NCBI RefSeq assembly: GCF_001908725.1
Contig: NZ_CP018725.1
Coordinates: 1,984,001-2,048,000 of the forward strand
DNA: 64,000 bases
Source: Xanthomonas vesicatoria ATCC 35937
GTDB lineage: Bacteria > Pseudomonadota > Gammaproteobacteria > Xanthomonadales > Xanthomonadaceae
Direction of reading: 5' to 3'
In this document: one piece after another, positions 47,135-57,742 of the stretch
Numbering within the stretch: the stretch's first letter is position 1
Layout of the letters: each line of letters starts with the position of its first letter
Notes under the pieces: model-generated
Seen by the model: only the letters and a program-made list of their open reading frames with translations
Databases searched by the model: none
What the model was told of the DNA's origin: nothing
Translations under genes and position numbers: made by a program

Positions 47135-49218
47135 ATTCGCCTCGCCGTCCGATCCAGACACGCCTGCGCAACTGCCTGTTCGGGCTGCTACGCGCTGCGT
47201 TCCGTACCATTCCGTTGAGCGAAGCGAAGCGCGACCGTTGGCGCGGCTGGTTTCTGGACCGACATGGCGACTGGGTTCCGGAGCCTGCGCGTGGCAGGAC
47301 AGGCCATGGCATCTCCCGGCGTCCGGCCGCGCGCAGCGACCAGGCCGCGATCGGCCATGTGCCGTATCGCACACACCCCCTGCCTGACGCGCTTCCTGCA
47401 AGCCTGATTGCCTTTTACCTGCCGCAGTTTCACCCGATTCCGGAAAACGATGCGTGGTGGGGCAGAGGCTTTACCGAATGGCGCAACGTCGCGCGCGCGC
47501 TTCCGCAATTCGAAGGGCATCATCAACCTCGCCTCCCCGCGGACCTTGGCTTTTACGATCTGCGCAACCCGCACATCATGCGCGAGCAGGCGCGCTTGGC
47601 ACAGGAATACGGCCTCGCCGCATTCTGCTTCTACTTCTACTGGTTCGCCGGCAAGACCTTGCTGGAAATGCCTGTCACGCAATGGCATGAAGATGACTCG
47701 ATCACATTACCGTTCTGCCTGTGCTGGGCAAACGAGAAGTGGGCGCGGCGCTGGGATGGGCGTGGCGACGACATTCTGATCGATCAGGCGCATGACGCCG
47801 ACGACGATCTCGCCTTCATTGCGCATGTCGCGTCGTACATGCGTAACCCGAAGTACTGGCGTGTCGAAGGACGTCCGCTACTGCTGGTGTATCGACCCAA
47901 CCTGCTTCCCGAGCCCGCACAGACCGCCGTGCGTTGGCGCACATGGTGTCGCGATAATGGCATCGGCGAAATCCACCTAGCTTACGTACAGGGTTTCGAA
48001 CGTCCGGATCCGCGCGATATCGGGTTCGATGCGGCAGTCGAGTTTCCTCCCAACATGAGCACTCCGCCATCGATAACGGCCGGGCAGCGCCTGCTGAATC
48101 CTGACTTCAGTGGCGAGGTACTGGATTGGCGTGCGCTTGCGAGCGATATCGAGCAGCGCCCCTTACGGGAGTACACGCTGTATCCCGGAGTGAACCCCGG
48201 CTGGGACAACGAGCCGCGACGTTCCGGCAAGGGGCGTGTCTATCTACACGCCTCCCCTCGCCGCTACCGGGACTGGTTGTCGACCACAGTGCATCACCGT
48301 CTTGCACATGTACCGACGGCGCATCGCCTGGTATTCATCAATGCATGGAACGAGTGGGCTGAAGGCGCCGTCCTTGAGCCGGATATGCGCCTGGGGCATG
48401 CATGGCTCGACGCAACGCGGCAGGCAATGACGCGTTCGGCCCATGACGTACCGGCCCCACGCACTTACCGCGCCTGCGTGGTCGTGCACGCATGGTATCT
48501 GGATGTCCTGGACGAGATCCTCGATGCGCTTGCGCCCTCTGTAGCCATGTTACGGCTGATCGTCACTACCGATCTGACGCTGGTCGGCCAGGTCCGTGGA
48601 CGCCTGCAGCAGCATGGCATCGAGGCAGAGGTGGAAGGCTTCGAGAATCGCGGCCGGGACATCCTGCCGTTCCTGCACATCGCCAATCGATTGCTGGACG
48701 AGGGCGAGCAGTTGGTAGTGAAACTGCATACGAAGAAATCGACACATCGTCACGATGGCGATGCGTGGCGGCGCGAGATGCTGGCCGCGCTGCTGGGTGG
48801 TGGGCGCGTGGATGCAATCGTCAACGCCTTCGTAGCCGACCCACAGCTTGGGCTTGCCGCGCCAGCGCAACATCTGTTGGCGGTCACCGACTTTATCGGT
48901 GGCAATGCCGATGCACTGGATTATCTCGCTGTCCGCACCGGCACCGGCACGGTGACCGAGCATGACCGGTTCGCCTCCGGCAGCATGTTCTGGGCAAAGC
49001 TCGACGCACTGCGTCCATTACTCGACGCGCATCTGCAACCTGGCGATTTCGAGGGCGAGCAAGGACAGATCGACGGCACGCTGGCACATGCGATCGAACG
49101 TTTCCTCGGACATGCCGTCCTGCACTCCGGTCACCGCATCGCCACGATCGACGGCCTCATGGGCCAACGCGAGCCGGCGGCATCCACACCCTACCGCTAT
49201 GCAAGCAAGGCGCCGTAA
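47131..49218 (+). CDS. WbsX/RgpF two-domain polysaccharide-synthesis protein
   Basis: This 695-residue protein fuses a WbsX domain (about 91-430; LIAFYLPQFHPIPENDAWWG, FFYWFAGK-like FCFYFYWFAGKTLLE, FINAWNEWAEGAVLEPD) with a RgpF rhamnan-synthesis domain (about 450-680; VVVHAWYLDVLDEIL, GFENRGRDILPFL, VVKLHTKKS). WbsX domains are GH99-like, and RgpF proteins act in rhamnose-rich polysaccharides, so a role in O-antigen or another surface glycan is likely. It starts at a GTG that overlaps the ETF-QO stop; a later in-frame start is possible. It sits away from the main wxc cluster but near rml genes. An 11-bp stem-loop (49204-49230) covers its stop. Confidence 0.82.
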   Translation: MNSPRRPIQTRLRNCLFGLLRAAFRTIPLSEAKRDRWRGWFLDRHGDWVPEPARGRTGHGISRRPAARSDQAAIGHVPYRTHPLPDALPASLIAFYLPQFHPIPENDAWWGRGFTEWRNVARALPQFEGHHQPRLPADLGFYDLRNPHIMREQARLAQEYGLAAFCFYFYWFAGKTLLEMPVTQWHEDDSITLPFCLCWANEKWARRWDGRGDDILIDQAHDADDDLAFIAHVASYMRNPKYWRVEGRPLLLVYRPNLLPEPAQTAVRWRTWCRDNGIGEIHLAYVQGFERPDPRDIGFDAAVEFPPNMSTPPSITAGQRLLNPDFSGEVLDWRALASDIEQRPLREYTLYPGVNPGWDNEPRRSGKGRVYLHASPRRYRDWLSTTVHHRLAHVPTAHRLVFINAWNEWAEGAVLEPDMRLGHAWLDATRQAMTRSAHDVPAPRTYRACVVVHAWYLDVLDEILDALAPSVAMLRLIVTTDLTLVGQVRGRLQQHGIEAEVEGFENRGRDILPFLHIANRLLDEGEQLVVKLHTKKSTHRHDGDAWRREMLAALLGGGRVDAIVNAFVADPQLGLAAPAQHLLAVTDFIGGNADALDYLAVRTGTGTVTEHDRFASGSMFWAKLDALRPLLDAHLQPGDFEGEQGQIDGTLAHAIERFLGHAVLHSGHRIATIDGLMGQREPAASTPYRYASKAP

Positions 49219-49230
49219 CGGCGCCTTGCT
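49204..49230. terminator. Hairpin over the WbsX/RgpF stop codon
   Basis: A perfect 11-bp stem (AGCAAGGCGCC/GGCGCCTTGCT) with a 5-nt loop includes the TAA at 49216-49218. It lies between this gene and the convergent scoB and may end both transcripts; no long T-run follows. Confidence 0.6.
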
Positions 49231-49255
49231 GCTGGTGAAACACATCGCCTCGCTC

Positions 49256-49885
49256 TCAGCTGCGGAAATCCGTGCCGGTCTTGCTGCGCAATTCTGAAAT
49301 TTCCACTCCGTCCGCAGCCTCCACCAGCACCAAGCCATCGGCAGTGACATCGAACACGGCCAGGTCGGTGATGATGCGATCGACCACACCCACGCCGGTC
49401 AATGGCAGATCACACTCCGGCAAGATCTTGTGGCTGCCGTCTTTGGCCACGTGCTCCATCAGCACCACCACGCGCTTGACGCCGGCTACCAGGTCCATCG
49501 CGCCACCCATGCCCTTGACCATCTTGCCGGGTACCATCCAGTTGGCCAGGTCGCCACGGTCGGTGACTTGCATGGCGCCAAGGATCGCCAAATCGATATG
49601 GCCGCCGCGGATCATCGCGAACGAGTCATGGCTGCCAAAGTAACTGGCACCGGCACGCGCGGTCACGGTTTGCTTGCCGGCATTGATCAGGTCGGCATCC
49701 ACTTCGTCTTCGGTAGGAAACGGGCCGATACCGAGCAGGCCGTTTTCCGATTGCAGCCACACGTCCACGCCATCGGGGATGTGATTGGCCACCAGCGTCG
49801 GCAGACCAATTCCCAGGTTGACGTAGGCGCCGTCGGTCAATTCGCGCGCCGCGCGAGCGGCCATCTGATCTCGAGTCCAGGCCAT
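49256..49885 (-). CDS. scoB: 3-oxoacid CoA-transferase subunit B
   Basis: This 209-residue subunit B pairs with subunit A to transfer CoA from succinyl-CoA to acetoacetate or a related oxoacid. It has the CoA-transferase glutamate motif in [13 protein letters not shown] (catalytic glutamate), and [22 protein letters not shown] and [39 protein letters not shown] segments typical of the family, here in short form. It starts one base inside the stop of scoA (TAATG). In Xanthomonas papers these genes also appear as lpsJ and lpsI because of their place near LPS genes. Confidence 0.93.
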   Translation of the reverse strand: MAWTRDQMAARAARELTDGAYVNLGIGLPTLVANHIPDGVDVWLQSENGLLGIGPFPTEDEVDADLINAGKQTVTARAGASYFGSHDSFAMIRGGHIDLAILGAMQVTDRGDLANWMVPGKMVKGMGGAMDLVAGVKRVVVLMEHVAKDGSHKILPECDLPLTGVGVVDRIITDLAVFDVTADGLVLVEAADGVEISELRSKTGTDFRS

Positions 49886-50616
49886 TACTGCTGTCCTTCG
49901 CGCACAGTGCGCTGTTCGATACGTTTCTCCGGCGTCGCATTGAGCACCAAGCGGTCGACATAAATACCCGGTAGATGCACGTGATCCGGATCGATGGTGC
50001 CAAGCGCCACGATCTCCTCAACCTCGGCAATGCAGACGCGGCCGGCCATGGCACAGGCCGGGTTGAAATTGCGCGCGGTCTTGCGGAAGACCAAGTTGCC
50101 GGCGGTATCGGCGCGCCACGCCTTGACCAGCGCAACATCGGCATGCAGCGCCGTTTCCAGCACGTAGTGCTTGCCGTCAAATTCGCGGGTTTCCTTGCCC
50201 TCGGCCACGATCGTGCCGTAGCCGGTGGCGGTGTAGAACGCAGGAATTCCCGCACCACCTGCACGCAGGCGCTCGGCCAGGGTGCCTTGCGGATTGAACT
50301 CAAGCTCGAGCTCGCCAGCCAGATATTGGCGCTCGAATTCCTTGTTTTCGCCCACGTAGGACGAAATCATCTTGCGGATCTGCCGGGTGGCCAAGAGTTG
50401 ACCAAGTCCGAATCCATCGACGCCGGCGTTGTTGGAAATCACCGTCAATCCGCCGACTCCGCTGTGGCGTACGGCAGCGATCAGGGCTTCGGGAATCCCA
50501 CATAAACCAAAGCCCCCCACTGCCAGCGTCTGGCCATCGGCCAGCACGCCATCCAGCGCCGTCGTTGCATCGGCATAGCGTTTACCGCTGGGCTTACCTT
50601 CTCCATCGTTACGCAT
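49885..50616 (-). CDS. scoA: 3-oxoacid CoA-transferase subunit A
   Basis: This 243-residue subunit A of the same enzyme has [19 protein letters not shown] (glycine-rich CoA loop), [18 protein letters not shown], and [23 protein letters not shown], all typical of the family. I chose the ATG at 50616; an upstream frame to 50712 runs into the region before xanA. It is divergent from xanA with 135 bp between them, and its stop overlaps the scoB start by one base. Confidence 0.93.
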   Translation of the reverse strand: MRNDGEGKPSGKRYADATTALDGVLADGQTLAVGGFGLCGIPEALIAAVRHSGVGGLTVISNNAGVDGFGLGQLLATRQIRKMISSYVGENKEFERQYLAGELELEFNPQGTLAERLRAGGAGIPAFYTATGYGTIVAEGKETREFDGKHYVLETALHADVALVKAWRADTAGNLVFRKTARNFNPACAMAGRVCIAEVEEIVALGTIDPDHVHLPGIYVDRLVLNATPEKRIEQRTVREGQQ

Positions 50617-50751
50617 CACCGCCCTCACCTCGCTGATGTGAAACGGCCATTCTATCCGCTGACTGTTCCCTGTCCTCGGTCGCAATTCCGCCACACCCAA
50701 GACACGGCGCACCCGCTAAACTCGGGTGTCCCCCACACCAGAGATTTGCCC

Positions 50752-52098
50752 ATGACGCTACCCGCCTTCAAGGCCTACGATATTCGCGGCCGTGTGCCGG
50801 ATGAACTCAATGAGGACTTGGCCCGCCGAATCGGCGTGGCACTGGCGGCGCAGCTGGATCAGGGGCCCGTGGTCCTGGGCCACGACGTGCGTCTGGCAAG
50901 CCCAGCGTTGCAGGAAGCGCTTTCAGCGGGCCTGCGCGCCAGCGGCCGCGAAGTCATCGATATCGGCCTGTGTGGCACCGAGGAGGTCTATTTCCAGACC
51001 GATTACCTCAAGGCTGCCGGCGGCGTGATGGTCACCGCCAGCCACAATCCGATGGACTACAACGGCATGAAGCTGGTGCGCGAGCAGGCCCGGCCGATCA
51101 GCTCCGATACCGGCCTGTTCGCGATCCGCGACACGGTCGCTGCCGATACCGCCGCACCCGGCGAGCCCACCGCAAGCGAGCAGAGCCGCACCGATAAAAC
51201 CGCCTACCTGGAGCACCTGCTCAGCTACGTCGACCGCAGCACGCTCAAGCCGCTCAAGCTGGTGGTCAATGCGGGCAACGGTGGTGCCGGCCTGATCGTA
51301 GACCTGCTTGCACCGCACCTGCCGTTCGAGTTCGTGCGCGTGTTCCATGAGCCGGACGGCAACTTCCCCAACGGCATTCCCAACCCGCTGCTGCCGGAAA
51401 ACCGTGCCGCCACCGCCAAGGCGGTCAAGGAGCATGGCGCTGACTTCGGCATCGCGTGGGATGGCGATTTTGACCGCTGCTTCTTCTTCGATCACACCGG
51501 CCGCTTCATCGAAGGTTATTACCTGGTGGGTTTGCTGGCGCAGGCCATTTTGGCCAAGCAGCCCGGCGGCAAGGTCGTGCACGACCCGCGCCTGACCTGG
51601 AACACGGTCGAGCAGGTCGAAGAAGCCGGTGGCATTCCGGTGCTGTGCAAGAGCGGCCACGCCTTCATCAAGGAAAAGATGCGCAGCGAAAACGCCGTGT
51701 ATGGCGGCGAGATGAGCGCGCACCACTACTTCCGCGAATTTGCCTACGCCGACTCCGGCATGATTCCGTGGCTGCTGATCGCCGAGCTGGTCTCTCAGTC
51801 CGGCCGTTCGCTGGCCGACCTGGTCGAAGCGCGCATGCAGAAGTTCCCGTGCAGCGGCGAGATCAACTTCAAGGTTGCCGATGCCAAGGCGTCGGTCGCC
51901 CGCGTGATGGAGCATTACGCCAACCTGTCGCCCGAGCTGGACTACACCGACGGCATCAGCGCCGATTTCGGTCAATGGCGTTTCAACCTGCGCAGCTCCA
52001 ACACCGAGCCGCTGCTGCGCCTGAACGTGGAAACGCGCGGCGATGCCGCATTGCTAGAAAGCCGCACGCAAGAGATTTCCGATCTACTCCGTGACTGA
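50752..52098 (+). CDS. xanA: Phosphoglucomutase/phosphomannomutase XanA
   Basis: The 448-residue mutase interconverts glucose-6-P/glucose-1-P and mannose-6-P/mannose-1-P, feeding UDP-glucose and GDP-mannose for xanthan and LPS. It has the phosphoserine motif VTASHNPMDYNGMK (Ser97), the metal-binding DGDFDRCFFFD, the sugar-binding GGEMSAHHYF, and the phosphate-binding RSSNTEPLLRLNVE near the C-terminus. The length equals the known X. campestris XanA. I chose the ATG at 50752. It lies 45 bp before xanB, and the two form the xanAB operon. Confidence 0.97.
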   Translation: MTLPAFKAYDIRGRVPDELNEDLARRIGVALAAQLDQGPVVLGHDVRLASPALQEALSAGLRASGREVIDIGLCGTEEVYFQTDYLKAAGGVMVTASHNPMDYNGMKLVREQARPISSDTGLFAIRDTVAADTAAPGEPTASEQSRTDKTAYLEHLLSYVDRSTLKPLKLVVNAGNGGAGLIVDLLAPHLPFEFVRVFHEPDGNFPNGIPNPLLPENRAATAKAVKEHGADFGIAWDGDFDRCFFFDHTGRFIEGYYLVGLLAQAILAKQPGGKVVHDPRLTWNTVEQVEEAGGIPVLCKSGHAFIKEKMRSENAVYGGEMSAHHYFREFAYADSGMIPWLLIAELVSQSGRSLADLVEARMQKFPCSGEINFKVADAKASVARVMEHYANLSPELDYTDGISADFGQWRFNLRSSNTEPLLRLNVETRGDAALLESRTQEISDLLRD

Positions 52099-52143
52099 TT
52101 TACCATCACCCCCACTTTTGACGCACTGGAGTTTCCCCCGCTC

Positions 52144-53547
52144 ATGAGCGATGTCCTTCCGATTATTCTGTCCGGCGGTTCCGGCACGCGCCTGTGGCCG
52201 CTGTCGCGCGAGTCCTATCCCAAACAGTTCCTGCCGCTGGTCGGCGACAAGAGCATGCTGCAGGCCACCTGGCTGCGCGCGGCGCCCGTCGCGGGGCACG
52301 CCCCCATCGTCGTGGCCAATGAAGAGCATCGCTTCATGGCCGCCGAGCAGTTGCAGCAGCTGGGCGTCAAGCCCTCTGCCATCCTGCTGGAGCCCAAGGG
52401 CCGCAATACCGCGCCGGCGATTGCGGTCGCTGCGCTGGAAGCCATGCGCGACGGCGCCGACCCGCTGCTGCTGGTGCTGCCCTCGGACCATGTGATCGGT
52501 GACGAGGCTGCATTCCAGGCTGGGGTGAAAGTTGCTGCTGAAGCAGCGGCACAGGGCAAGTTGGTCACCTTTGGCATCAAGCCGACCGCCCCCGAAACCG
52601 GCTATGGCTACATCAAGGCCGGTTCCGGTACTGGCGCAACTGCCGTCGAGCGTTTCGTCGAGAAGCCGGACCTGGCTACTGCACAGGGTTACCTCGCCAG
52701 CGGCGAGTATTACTGGAACAGCGGCATGTTCCTGTTCCGCGCCTCCCGTTACCTGGAGGAACTGCGCAAGTTCCACCCGGCCATTGCCGATGCCTGCCAG
52801 AAGGCGTGGCAGAACGGCAAGCGCGATGCCGACTTCACCCGCCTGGACAAGGACGCGTTCGCGGCCAGCCCGTCGGACTCGATCGACTACGCGGTGATGG
52901 AAAAGACTGCCGATGCGGTCGTGGTCCCGCTGGACGCCGGCTGGAACGATGTGGGTTCGTGGTCGTCGCTGCTGGACGTGTCCGAGCAGGACGCTCAGGG
53001 CAACGCGCACCATGGCGATGTGATCCAGATAGATTGCCAGAACACCTATGCGTACGGCTCGCGCCTGATCGCCATGGTCGGCCTGGAAGACGTGGTCGTT
53101 GTCGAGACGCCGGACGCCGTGCTGGTCGGTCACCGTGATCGCATCCAGGAGGTCAAGGACGTGGTCAGCCAGATCAAGACGGCTGGCCGTTCCGAGGCCA
53201 CCTGGCACCGCAAGGTCTATCGTCCGTGGGGTGCCTACGATTCGATCGACATGGGCCAACGTCACCAGGTCAAGCGCATCACCGTCAAACCCGGTGCGGT
53301 GCTGAGCTTGCAGATGCATCACCACCGCGCCGAACACTGGATCGTGGTCAGCGGCACTGCCGAAGTGACGCGTGGCGAAGAAGTGCTGCTGCTGACCGAG
53401 AACCAGAGTACCTACATCCCCCTCGGTGTGACCCATCGCCTGCGCAATCCGGGCAAGCTGCCGCTGGAACTGATTGAAGTGCAGTCCGGCAGCTATCTGG
53501 GCGAGGACGACATTGTGCGCTTCGAGGACACCTACGGCCGGGCCTGA
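52144..53547 (+). CDS. xanB: Mannose-1-phosphate guanylyltransferase/mannose-6-phosphate isomerase XanB
   Basis: The 467-residue bifunctional enzyme isomerises fructose-6-P to mannose-6-P and makes GDP-mannose from mannose-1-P and GTP. It has an N-terminal nucleotidyltransferase domain ([21 protein letters not shown], in brief G-S-G-T-R-L-W-P near residue 9; [21 protein letters not shown]) and a C-terminal cupin type II isomerase domain ([32 protein letters not shown]). It supplies GDP-mannose for xanthan side chains and LPS. It ends 30 bp before a GC-rich hairpin (53576-53598). Confidence 0.97.
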   Translation: MSDVLPIILSGGSGTRLWPLSRESYPKQFLPLVGDKSMLQATWLRAAPVAGHAPIVVANEEHRFMAAEQLQQLGVKPSAILLEPKGRNTAPAIAVAALEAMRDGADPLLLVLPSDHVIGDEAAFQAGVKVAAEAAAQGKLVTFGIKPTAPETGYGYIKAGSGTGATAVERFVEKPDLATAQGYLASGEYYWNSGMFLFRASRYLEELRKFHPAIADACQKAWQNGKRDADFTRLDKDAFAASPSDSIDYAVMEKTADAVVVPLDAGWNDVGSWSSLLDVSEQDAQGNAHHGDVIQIDCQNTYAYGSRLIAMVGLEDVVVVETPDAVLVGHRDRIQEVKDVVSQIKTAGRSEATWHRKVYRPWGAYDSIDMGQRHQVKRITVKPGAVLSLQMHHHRAEHWIVVSGTAEVTRGEEVLLLTENQSTYIPLGVTHRLRNPGKLPLELIEVQSGSYLGEDDIVRFEDTYGRA

Positions 53548-53844
53548 TCACCCGCCCAACGTAAGAGGCAAGATCGACGGCGGCCCATGGCCGCCGTCTT
53601 GCGTTATCCGCGACTTTCGATTGCGACACGCTTCGCGTGGGCAGATCACAGGTCGCATGCTTGGGTAGGCTGCATTGCACACCTGTGCGTGCGGGCGACG
53701 CAACTGCATCGCCCGCACGTCGGTACCGTCAGGAAACCAAATGGCTCCGACCTGCGAGGCGGCAAACAACGCCGCATTGCGTGAACCTCATGGACGCCTA
53801 GACAAGTGGCATTGCCATCCGCCAGAACCTGGCGCCGGCCCCGC
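53548..53844. other. Intergenic region between convergent xanB and ugd
   Basis: These 297 bp hold no recognisable gene. A perfect 10-bp stem (GACGGCGGCC/GGCCGCCGTC, 53576-53598, CAT loop) flanked by GCAAG and CTTGC is the likely end of the xanAB transcript. The rest shows nothing I can name. Confidence 0.5.
53570..53606 (+). terminator. Candidate terminator of xanAB
   Basis: The 10-bp stem at 53576-53598 extends with a mismatch through GCAAGA and TCTTGC. It is followed by GCGTTATCC, with no long T-run, so it may be a weak or factor-dependent terminator. Confidence 0.6.
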
Positions 53845-55011
53845 TCAGTTGTCGCCGAACAGATCGCGCGTGTAGACCTTGTCCTGCACGTCCTGCAGCG
53901 CGTCGGCCATACGGTTGCTGATGATGACGTCGGCCTCGCGCTTGAAGGCTTCCAGATCGTTGACCACGCGCGAGCGGAAGAACTCCGGCTCGCTCAGCGT
54001 CGGTTCGTACACGATGATATCCACGCCCTTGGCCTTGAGGCGCTTCATCACGCCCTGGATGCTGGACGAACGGAAGTTGTCCGAGCCAGCTTTCATGATC
54101 AGGCGATAGATCCCAACCACCTTGGGATTGCGCCGCAGCACGTCGGCGGCAATGAAGTCCTTGCGGGTGGTGTTGGAATCCACGATCGCCCGGATGATGG
54201 TCTGCGGAACGCTTTGGTAGTTGGCCAGCAACTGCTTGGTGTCCTTGGGCAGGCAGTAACCGCCGTAGCCGAAGGACGGATTGTTGTAGTGGCTGCCGAT
54301 GCGCGGATCCAGGCAGATGCCTTCGATGATCTGACGGCTGTCCAGCCCGTGGGTGAGCGCGTAGGTGTCCAGTTCGTTGAAGTAGGACACCCGCATCGCC
54401 AGATAGGTGTTGGCGAATAGCTTGATCGCCTCGGCCTCGGTAGGCTCGGTGAACAACACCGGCACGTCGGGCTTGAGCGCGCCTTCCTGCAGCAGCCGCG
54501 CGAAGGTTTCCGCGCGCGCCGAGCGCTCGCCGACGATGATCCGGGACGGGTACAGGTTGTCGTACAACGCCCGGCCCTCTCGCAGGAATTCGGGCGAAAA
54601 GATGATGTTGTCGGTGCCGAACTGCGCGCGCAGCTTGGCAACGTAGCCCACGGGGATGGTCGACTTGATCACCATCGTCGCCTGGGTGTTGATCTCCAGC
54701 ACCTTGGCGATCACCACCTCGATCGAGCTGGTGTTGAAATAATTGGTGTCCGGATCGTAGTCGGTGGGTGTGGCGATGATCACGAACTCGGCGCCGGCAA
54801 ACGCCTCGTTGGCGTCCAGCGTGGCCTTGAAGTTCAAGCCACCCTCGGCCAGCGCGGCTTCGAGTTCCTTGTCGACGATCGGAGAGCGGCCTTCGTTGAT
54901 CAGCTTGACCTTGGCCTCGACGATATCCAGCGCCACGACCTCATGGTGCTTGGCGAGCAACACGCCATTGGACAGACCGACATAGCCGGTACCCGCGACA
55001 GCGATCTTCAT
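53845..55011 (-). CDS. ugd: UDP-glucose 6-dehydrogenase
   Basis: The 388-residue NAD-dependent enzyme oxidises UDP-glucose to UDP-glucuronate, needed for the glucuronic acid of xanthan and for other surface sugars. It has the N-terminal Rossmann motif [19 protein letters not shown], the catalytic cysteine in [11 protein letters not shown] (Cys253), and the central linking helix [23 protein letters not shown]. It is shorter than common 430-450-residue UGDs and matches the E. coli type in length. I chose the ATG at 55011. It lies on the minus strand between the xanAB and rml operons, with its own upstream region. Confidence 0.94.
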   Translation of the reverse strand: MKIAVAGTGYVGLSNGVLLAKHHEVVALDIVEAKVKLINEGRSPIVDKELEAALAEGGLNFKATLDANEAFAGAEFVIIATPTDYDPDTNYFNTSSIEVVIAKVLEINTQATMVIKSTIPVGYVAKLRAQFGTDNIIFSPEFLREGRALYDNLYPSRIIVGERSARAETFARLLQEGALKPDVPVLFTEPTEAEAIKLFANTYLAMRVSYFNELDTYALTHGLDSRQIIEGICLDPRIGSHYNNPSFGYGGYCLPKDTKQLLANYQSVPQTIIRAIVDSNTTRKDFIAADVLRRNPKVVGIYRLIMKAGSDNFRSSSIQGVMKRLKAKGVDIIVYEPTLSEPEFFRSRVVNDLEAFKREADVIISNRMADALQDVQDKVYTRDLFGDN

Positions 55012-55346
55012 TGGAATTCCTTGCAATTTTGGATGGGGGAGGATGCAGCGCGCTGCACGCAGGCAATGGCGTGATGACGGTGCGGCCGCGCCCGCCATGG
55101 GCCGGCGCGCCCGCTGGGGGACACGCAAGAACCTGCACGGTGCCGACCGATGCGATGCAGCGCACGCACGCGTCCAGCCCGTGCATCACGCGTCGCACCC
55201 GCTTCAGCGGCACATCCACGCCAGCCGCGACCTGCACGAAGCAGTTCGTCAGCCCGGCGCGAACCAGTCTCAGATGGTAGCCGAAGCGAGGTGCAAGCTA
55301 TGAGTCAGTACTGAAGCCACACCTACCCATCAAGCCACTCAGAGGC
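55012..55346. other. Intergenic region upstream of ugd
   Basis: This 335-bp gap between rmlD and ugd (both minus strand) has no recognisable gene, hairpin with T-run or repeat copy. It must contain the ugd promoter unless ugd is read from the rml operon. Confidence 0.45.
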
Positions 55347-56246
55347 TCAATCGCGGGCGAGCGTGTCCAGCACACGGCTCAGTCCGTCCTGCCAGGCGGG
55401 CAGGTGCACACCGAAGGTGTCTTGCAGGCTGTGGGTATCCAGCCGCGAATAGGCAGGGCGCATGGCCGGCGTTGGATAGTCGGCGGTACTGATCGCTTCC
55501 ACGTGCGGCACGCGGGCGAGCATGCCGCGCGCATGCGCCTGGGCAAAGATGGCTTCGGCGAAACCGTGCCAGGAGGTCTGCCCCCCAGCGGTCAGATGCC
55601 ACAGGCCGGAGGGTTCACCGGGCTGGCGTAGCGCGTGCGCCGTGATGTCGGCGATCAACGCGGCCGGCGTCGGTGTGCCGATCTGGTCGGCGACCACGCG
55701 CAGCACGTCGCGCTCGGCTCCCACGCGCAGCATCGTCCGCAGGAAATTGTGTCCATGCGCCGCGTAGACCCAGGCGGTGCGGAAGATCAGATGACGGCCG
55801 CCGGCCGCCTGCACCGCCTGTTCGCCGGCCAGTTTGCTCTGCCCGTACACACCGAGCGGCGCGGTGGTGTCGTCCGGCCGATAGGGGCGAGTACCCTGCC
55901 CATTGAAGACGTAGTCGGTCGAATAATGGACCATGGGCACATCGGCGCGCGCGCACCACTGCGCAATGACCGCCGGCGCCTCGGCATTGGCACGGAAGGC
56001 CGCGTCACGCTCCTGCTCGGCACGGTCGACGGCGGTGTAAGCGGCTGCGTTGACGACGCGAGTTGGCGCAAGCCGGTCCAGCAATGCCACCAGGCTTTGC
56101 GGCGCATCGAAGTCGGCGACCTCACACGTTGCACCATCCGGCAACCGACCACTGCGGGTGCTGGCCAGGATCGGGCCATCGCCTGCCAATGCCCGCAGCA
56201 ATTCCGTGCCGACCTGTCCACTGGCACCCAGTACCAACGTCGTCAT
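55347..56246 (-). CDS. rmlD: dTDP-4-dehydrorhamnose reductase
   Basis: The 299-residue short-chain reductase makes dTDP-L-rhamnose from dTDP-4-keto-L-rhamnose, the last step of the pathway. It has the N-terminal LVLGASGQVGTELLRAL, RVVNAAAYTAVDRAEQE, the catalytic YGQSKLAGE (Tyr-x3-Lys), and MVHYSTDYVFNG. I chose the ATG at 56246, in ATGA overlap with the rmlC stop; an upstream frame (to 56366) runs into rmlC. It is the last gene of rmlBACD. Confidence 0.95.
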   Translation of the reverse strand: MTTLVLGASGQVGTELLRALAGDGPILASTRSGRLPDGATCEVADFDAPQSLVALLDRLAPTRVVNAAAYTAVDRAEQERDAAFRANAEAPAVIAQWCARADVPMVHYSTDYVFNGQGTRPYRPDDTTAPLGVYGQSKLAGEQAVQAAGGRHLIFRTAWVYAAHGHNFLRTMLRVGAERDVLRVVADQIGTPTPAALIADITAHALRQPGEPSGLWHLTAGGQTSWHGFAEAIFAQAHARGMLARVPHVEAISTADYPTPAMRPAYSRLDTHSLQDTFGVHLPAWQDGLSRVLDTLARD

Positions 56247-56800
56247 GCTGCAAATACCGGCAGACGCTCGCCCGGCACATCCGCCAGGAAAGGCGCTGCG
56301 GCATCCTTGGCGGAGAGTACCGGGTCGCTGATCGGCCAATCGATCCCGATCGCCGCGTCGTCCCAACGTACGCCTGCATCGGCTTCCTTGACGTACACGT
56401 CAGTGCAGAGATAGCTGAACAACGCTCTCTCTGAAAGCACTGCAAACCCATGTGCAAAGCCTTCGGGTATCCAGACTTGGCGGCGGTTTTCTGCACTCAG
56501 CAAAACAGCGGTCCAACGCCCGAAGTGGGGAGATCCAGCCCGGATATCCACCGCAACGTCGTAGACCTCGCCTTCGAGCACGCTTACCAGCTTGCCCTGT
56601 GGCCGAGGCCACTGGTAATGCAGACCGCGCAGCACCCCCTTGGCGGAGGTGGAGACGTTACTTTGCACAAAACTCGTCGGCAGCCCATGCTGCCCGAAGC
56701 GCTCTGCATTCCATGTTTCGAAGAACTGACCGCGCGCATCGCCGAACACCGCAGGCTCGATGACGACGCAGCCGGGCAACGTCGTTTCGATCACTTTCAA
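56243..56800 (-). CDS. rmlC: dTDP-4-dehydrorhamnose 3,5-epimerase
   Basis: The 185-residue cupin epimerase converts dTDP-4-keto-6-deoxyglucose to the L-rhamno form. It has [27 protein letters not shown] (in brief R-G-L-H-Y-Q with the catalytic histidine), [20 protein letters not shown] strands, and [13 protein letters not shown]. It overlaps both neighbours: 4 nt with rmlA (ATGA at 56797-56800) and 4 nt with rmlD. The four genes are therefore tightly coupled. Confidence 0.96.
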   Translation of the reverse strand: MKVIETTLPGCVVIEPAVFGDARGQFFETWNAERFGQHGLPTSFVQSNVSTSAKGVLRGLHYQWPRPQGKLVSVLEGEVYDVAVDIRAGSPHFGRWTAVLLSAENRRQVWIPEGFAHGFAVLSERALFSYLCTDVYVKEADAGVRWDDAAIGIDWPISDPVLSAKDAAAPFLADVPGERLPVFAA

Positions 56801-57684
56801 TGGACAACCCCACGCTTGGCTAATGCAGTCAAATACTTTCCATAGTCATTCTTCAGCAACGGCGCAGCCAGACGCTCCAGCTGCTCCGCATCGATCCAGC
56901 CCTGCCCAAATGCGATTTCTTCCGGGCAGCATACCTGCAGACCCTGACGCATCTGGATGGTCTCGATGAAATTGGCCGCTTCGTGCAGCGACTGGTGCGT
57001 GCCTGTATCCAGCCACGCATAGCCGCGTCCCAGAGGTTCAAGATGCAGATCGCCAGCATCGAGATAGCAGCGATTGAGATCGGTAATTTCCAGCTCGCCT
57101 CGCGGCGAGGGTTTCAAGGCAGCCGCATAATCGCTGGCCTTTCCATCGTAGAAATATAGGCCGGTGACCGCATAATTCGAGCGCGGTTTTTCCGGCTTTT
57201 CGGCGATATCGATGACCTTGCCTTGCTGATCGAATTCGGCAACACCGTAGCGCTCCGGATCATTGACCCAATAACCGAAGACAGTCGCACCCTGCTCACG
57301 CGCATCTGCGCGGCGCAACGTATCGGTAAGACCATGTCCATGGAAGATATTGTCGCCCAACACCAAGCAGCTCGGCTTGCCGTCGACGAACTCGCGACCG
57401 ATCAGATAGGCCTGCGCCAGACCGTCAGGGCTGGGTTGCACGGCGTACTGGATGTTGACTCCCCACTGCGAGCCATCGCCCAGCAACGACTGGAACAGCG
57501 CCTGCTCGTGCGGCGTGTTGATGATCAGGATGTCGCGGATGCCCGCGAGCATCAACACGCTCAGCGGGTAATAGATCATCGGCTTGTCGTACACCGGCAA
57601 TAGCTGCTTGCTGACGCCTTTGGTGATCGGGTACAGGCGCGTGCCTGACCCGCCCGCCAGAATGATGCCTTTACGTTGTGTCAT
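56797..57684 (-). CDS. rmlA: Glucose-1-phosphate thymidylyltransferase
   Basis: The 295-residue enzyme makes dTDP-glucose from glucose-1-P and dTTP, the first step toward dTDP-rhamnose and dTDP-Fuc3NAc. It has the N-terminal [19 protein letters not shown] motif (in brief G-x-G-T-R-L near residue 12), [23 protein letters not shown] and a C-terminal KNDYGKYL. It lies 58 bp after rmlB and overlaps rmlC by 4 nt. The glucose-1-P it uses can come from XanA. Confidence 0.96.
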   Translation of the reverse strand: MTQRKGIILAGGSGTRLYPITKGVSKQLLPVYDKPMIYYPLSVLMLAGIRDILIINTPHEQALFQSLLGDGSQWGVNIQYAVQPSPDGLAQAYLIGREFVDGKPSCLVLGDNIFHGHGLTDTLRRADAREQGATVFGYWVNDPERYGVAEFDQQGKVIDIAEKPEKPRSNYAVTGLYFYDGKASDYAAALKPSPRGELEITDLNRCYLDAGDLHLEPLGRGYAWLDTGTHQSLHEAANFIETIQMRQGLQVCCPEEIAFGQGWIDAEQLERLAAPLLKNDYGKYLTALAKRGVVH

Positions 57685-57742
57685 GAGCTACTCCTGTTTG
57701 AGGCCCGCACACGAATGCACGAACTCTTGTAAGGGACGCGCG

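Noticed and set aside
52084..53436. A 450-codon open frame antisense to xanB
   Set aside because: XanB has both enzyme domains intact on the plus strand; the antisense frame has no recognisable domain.
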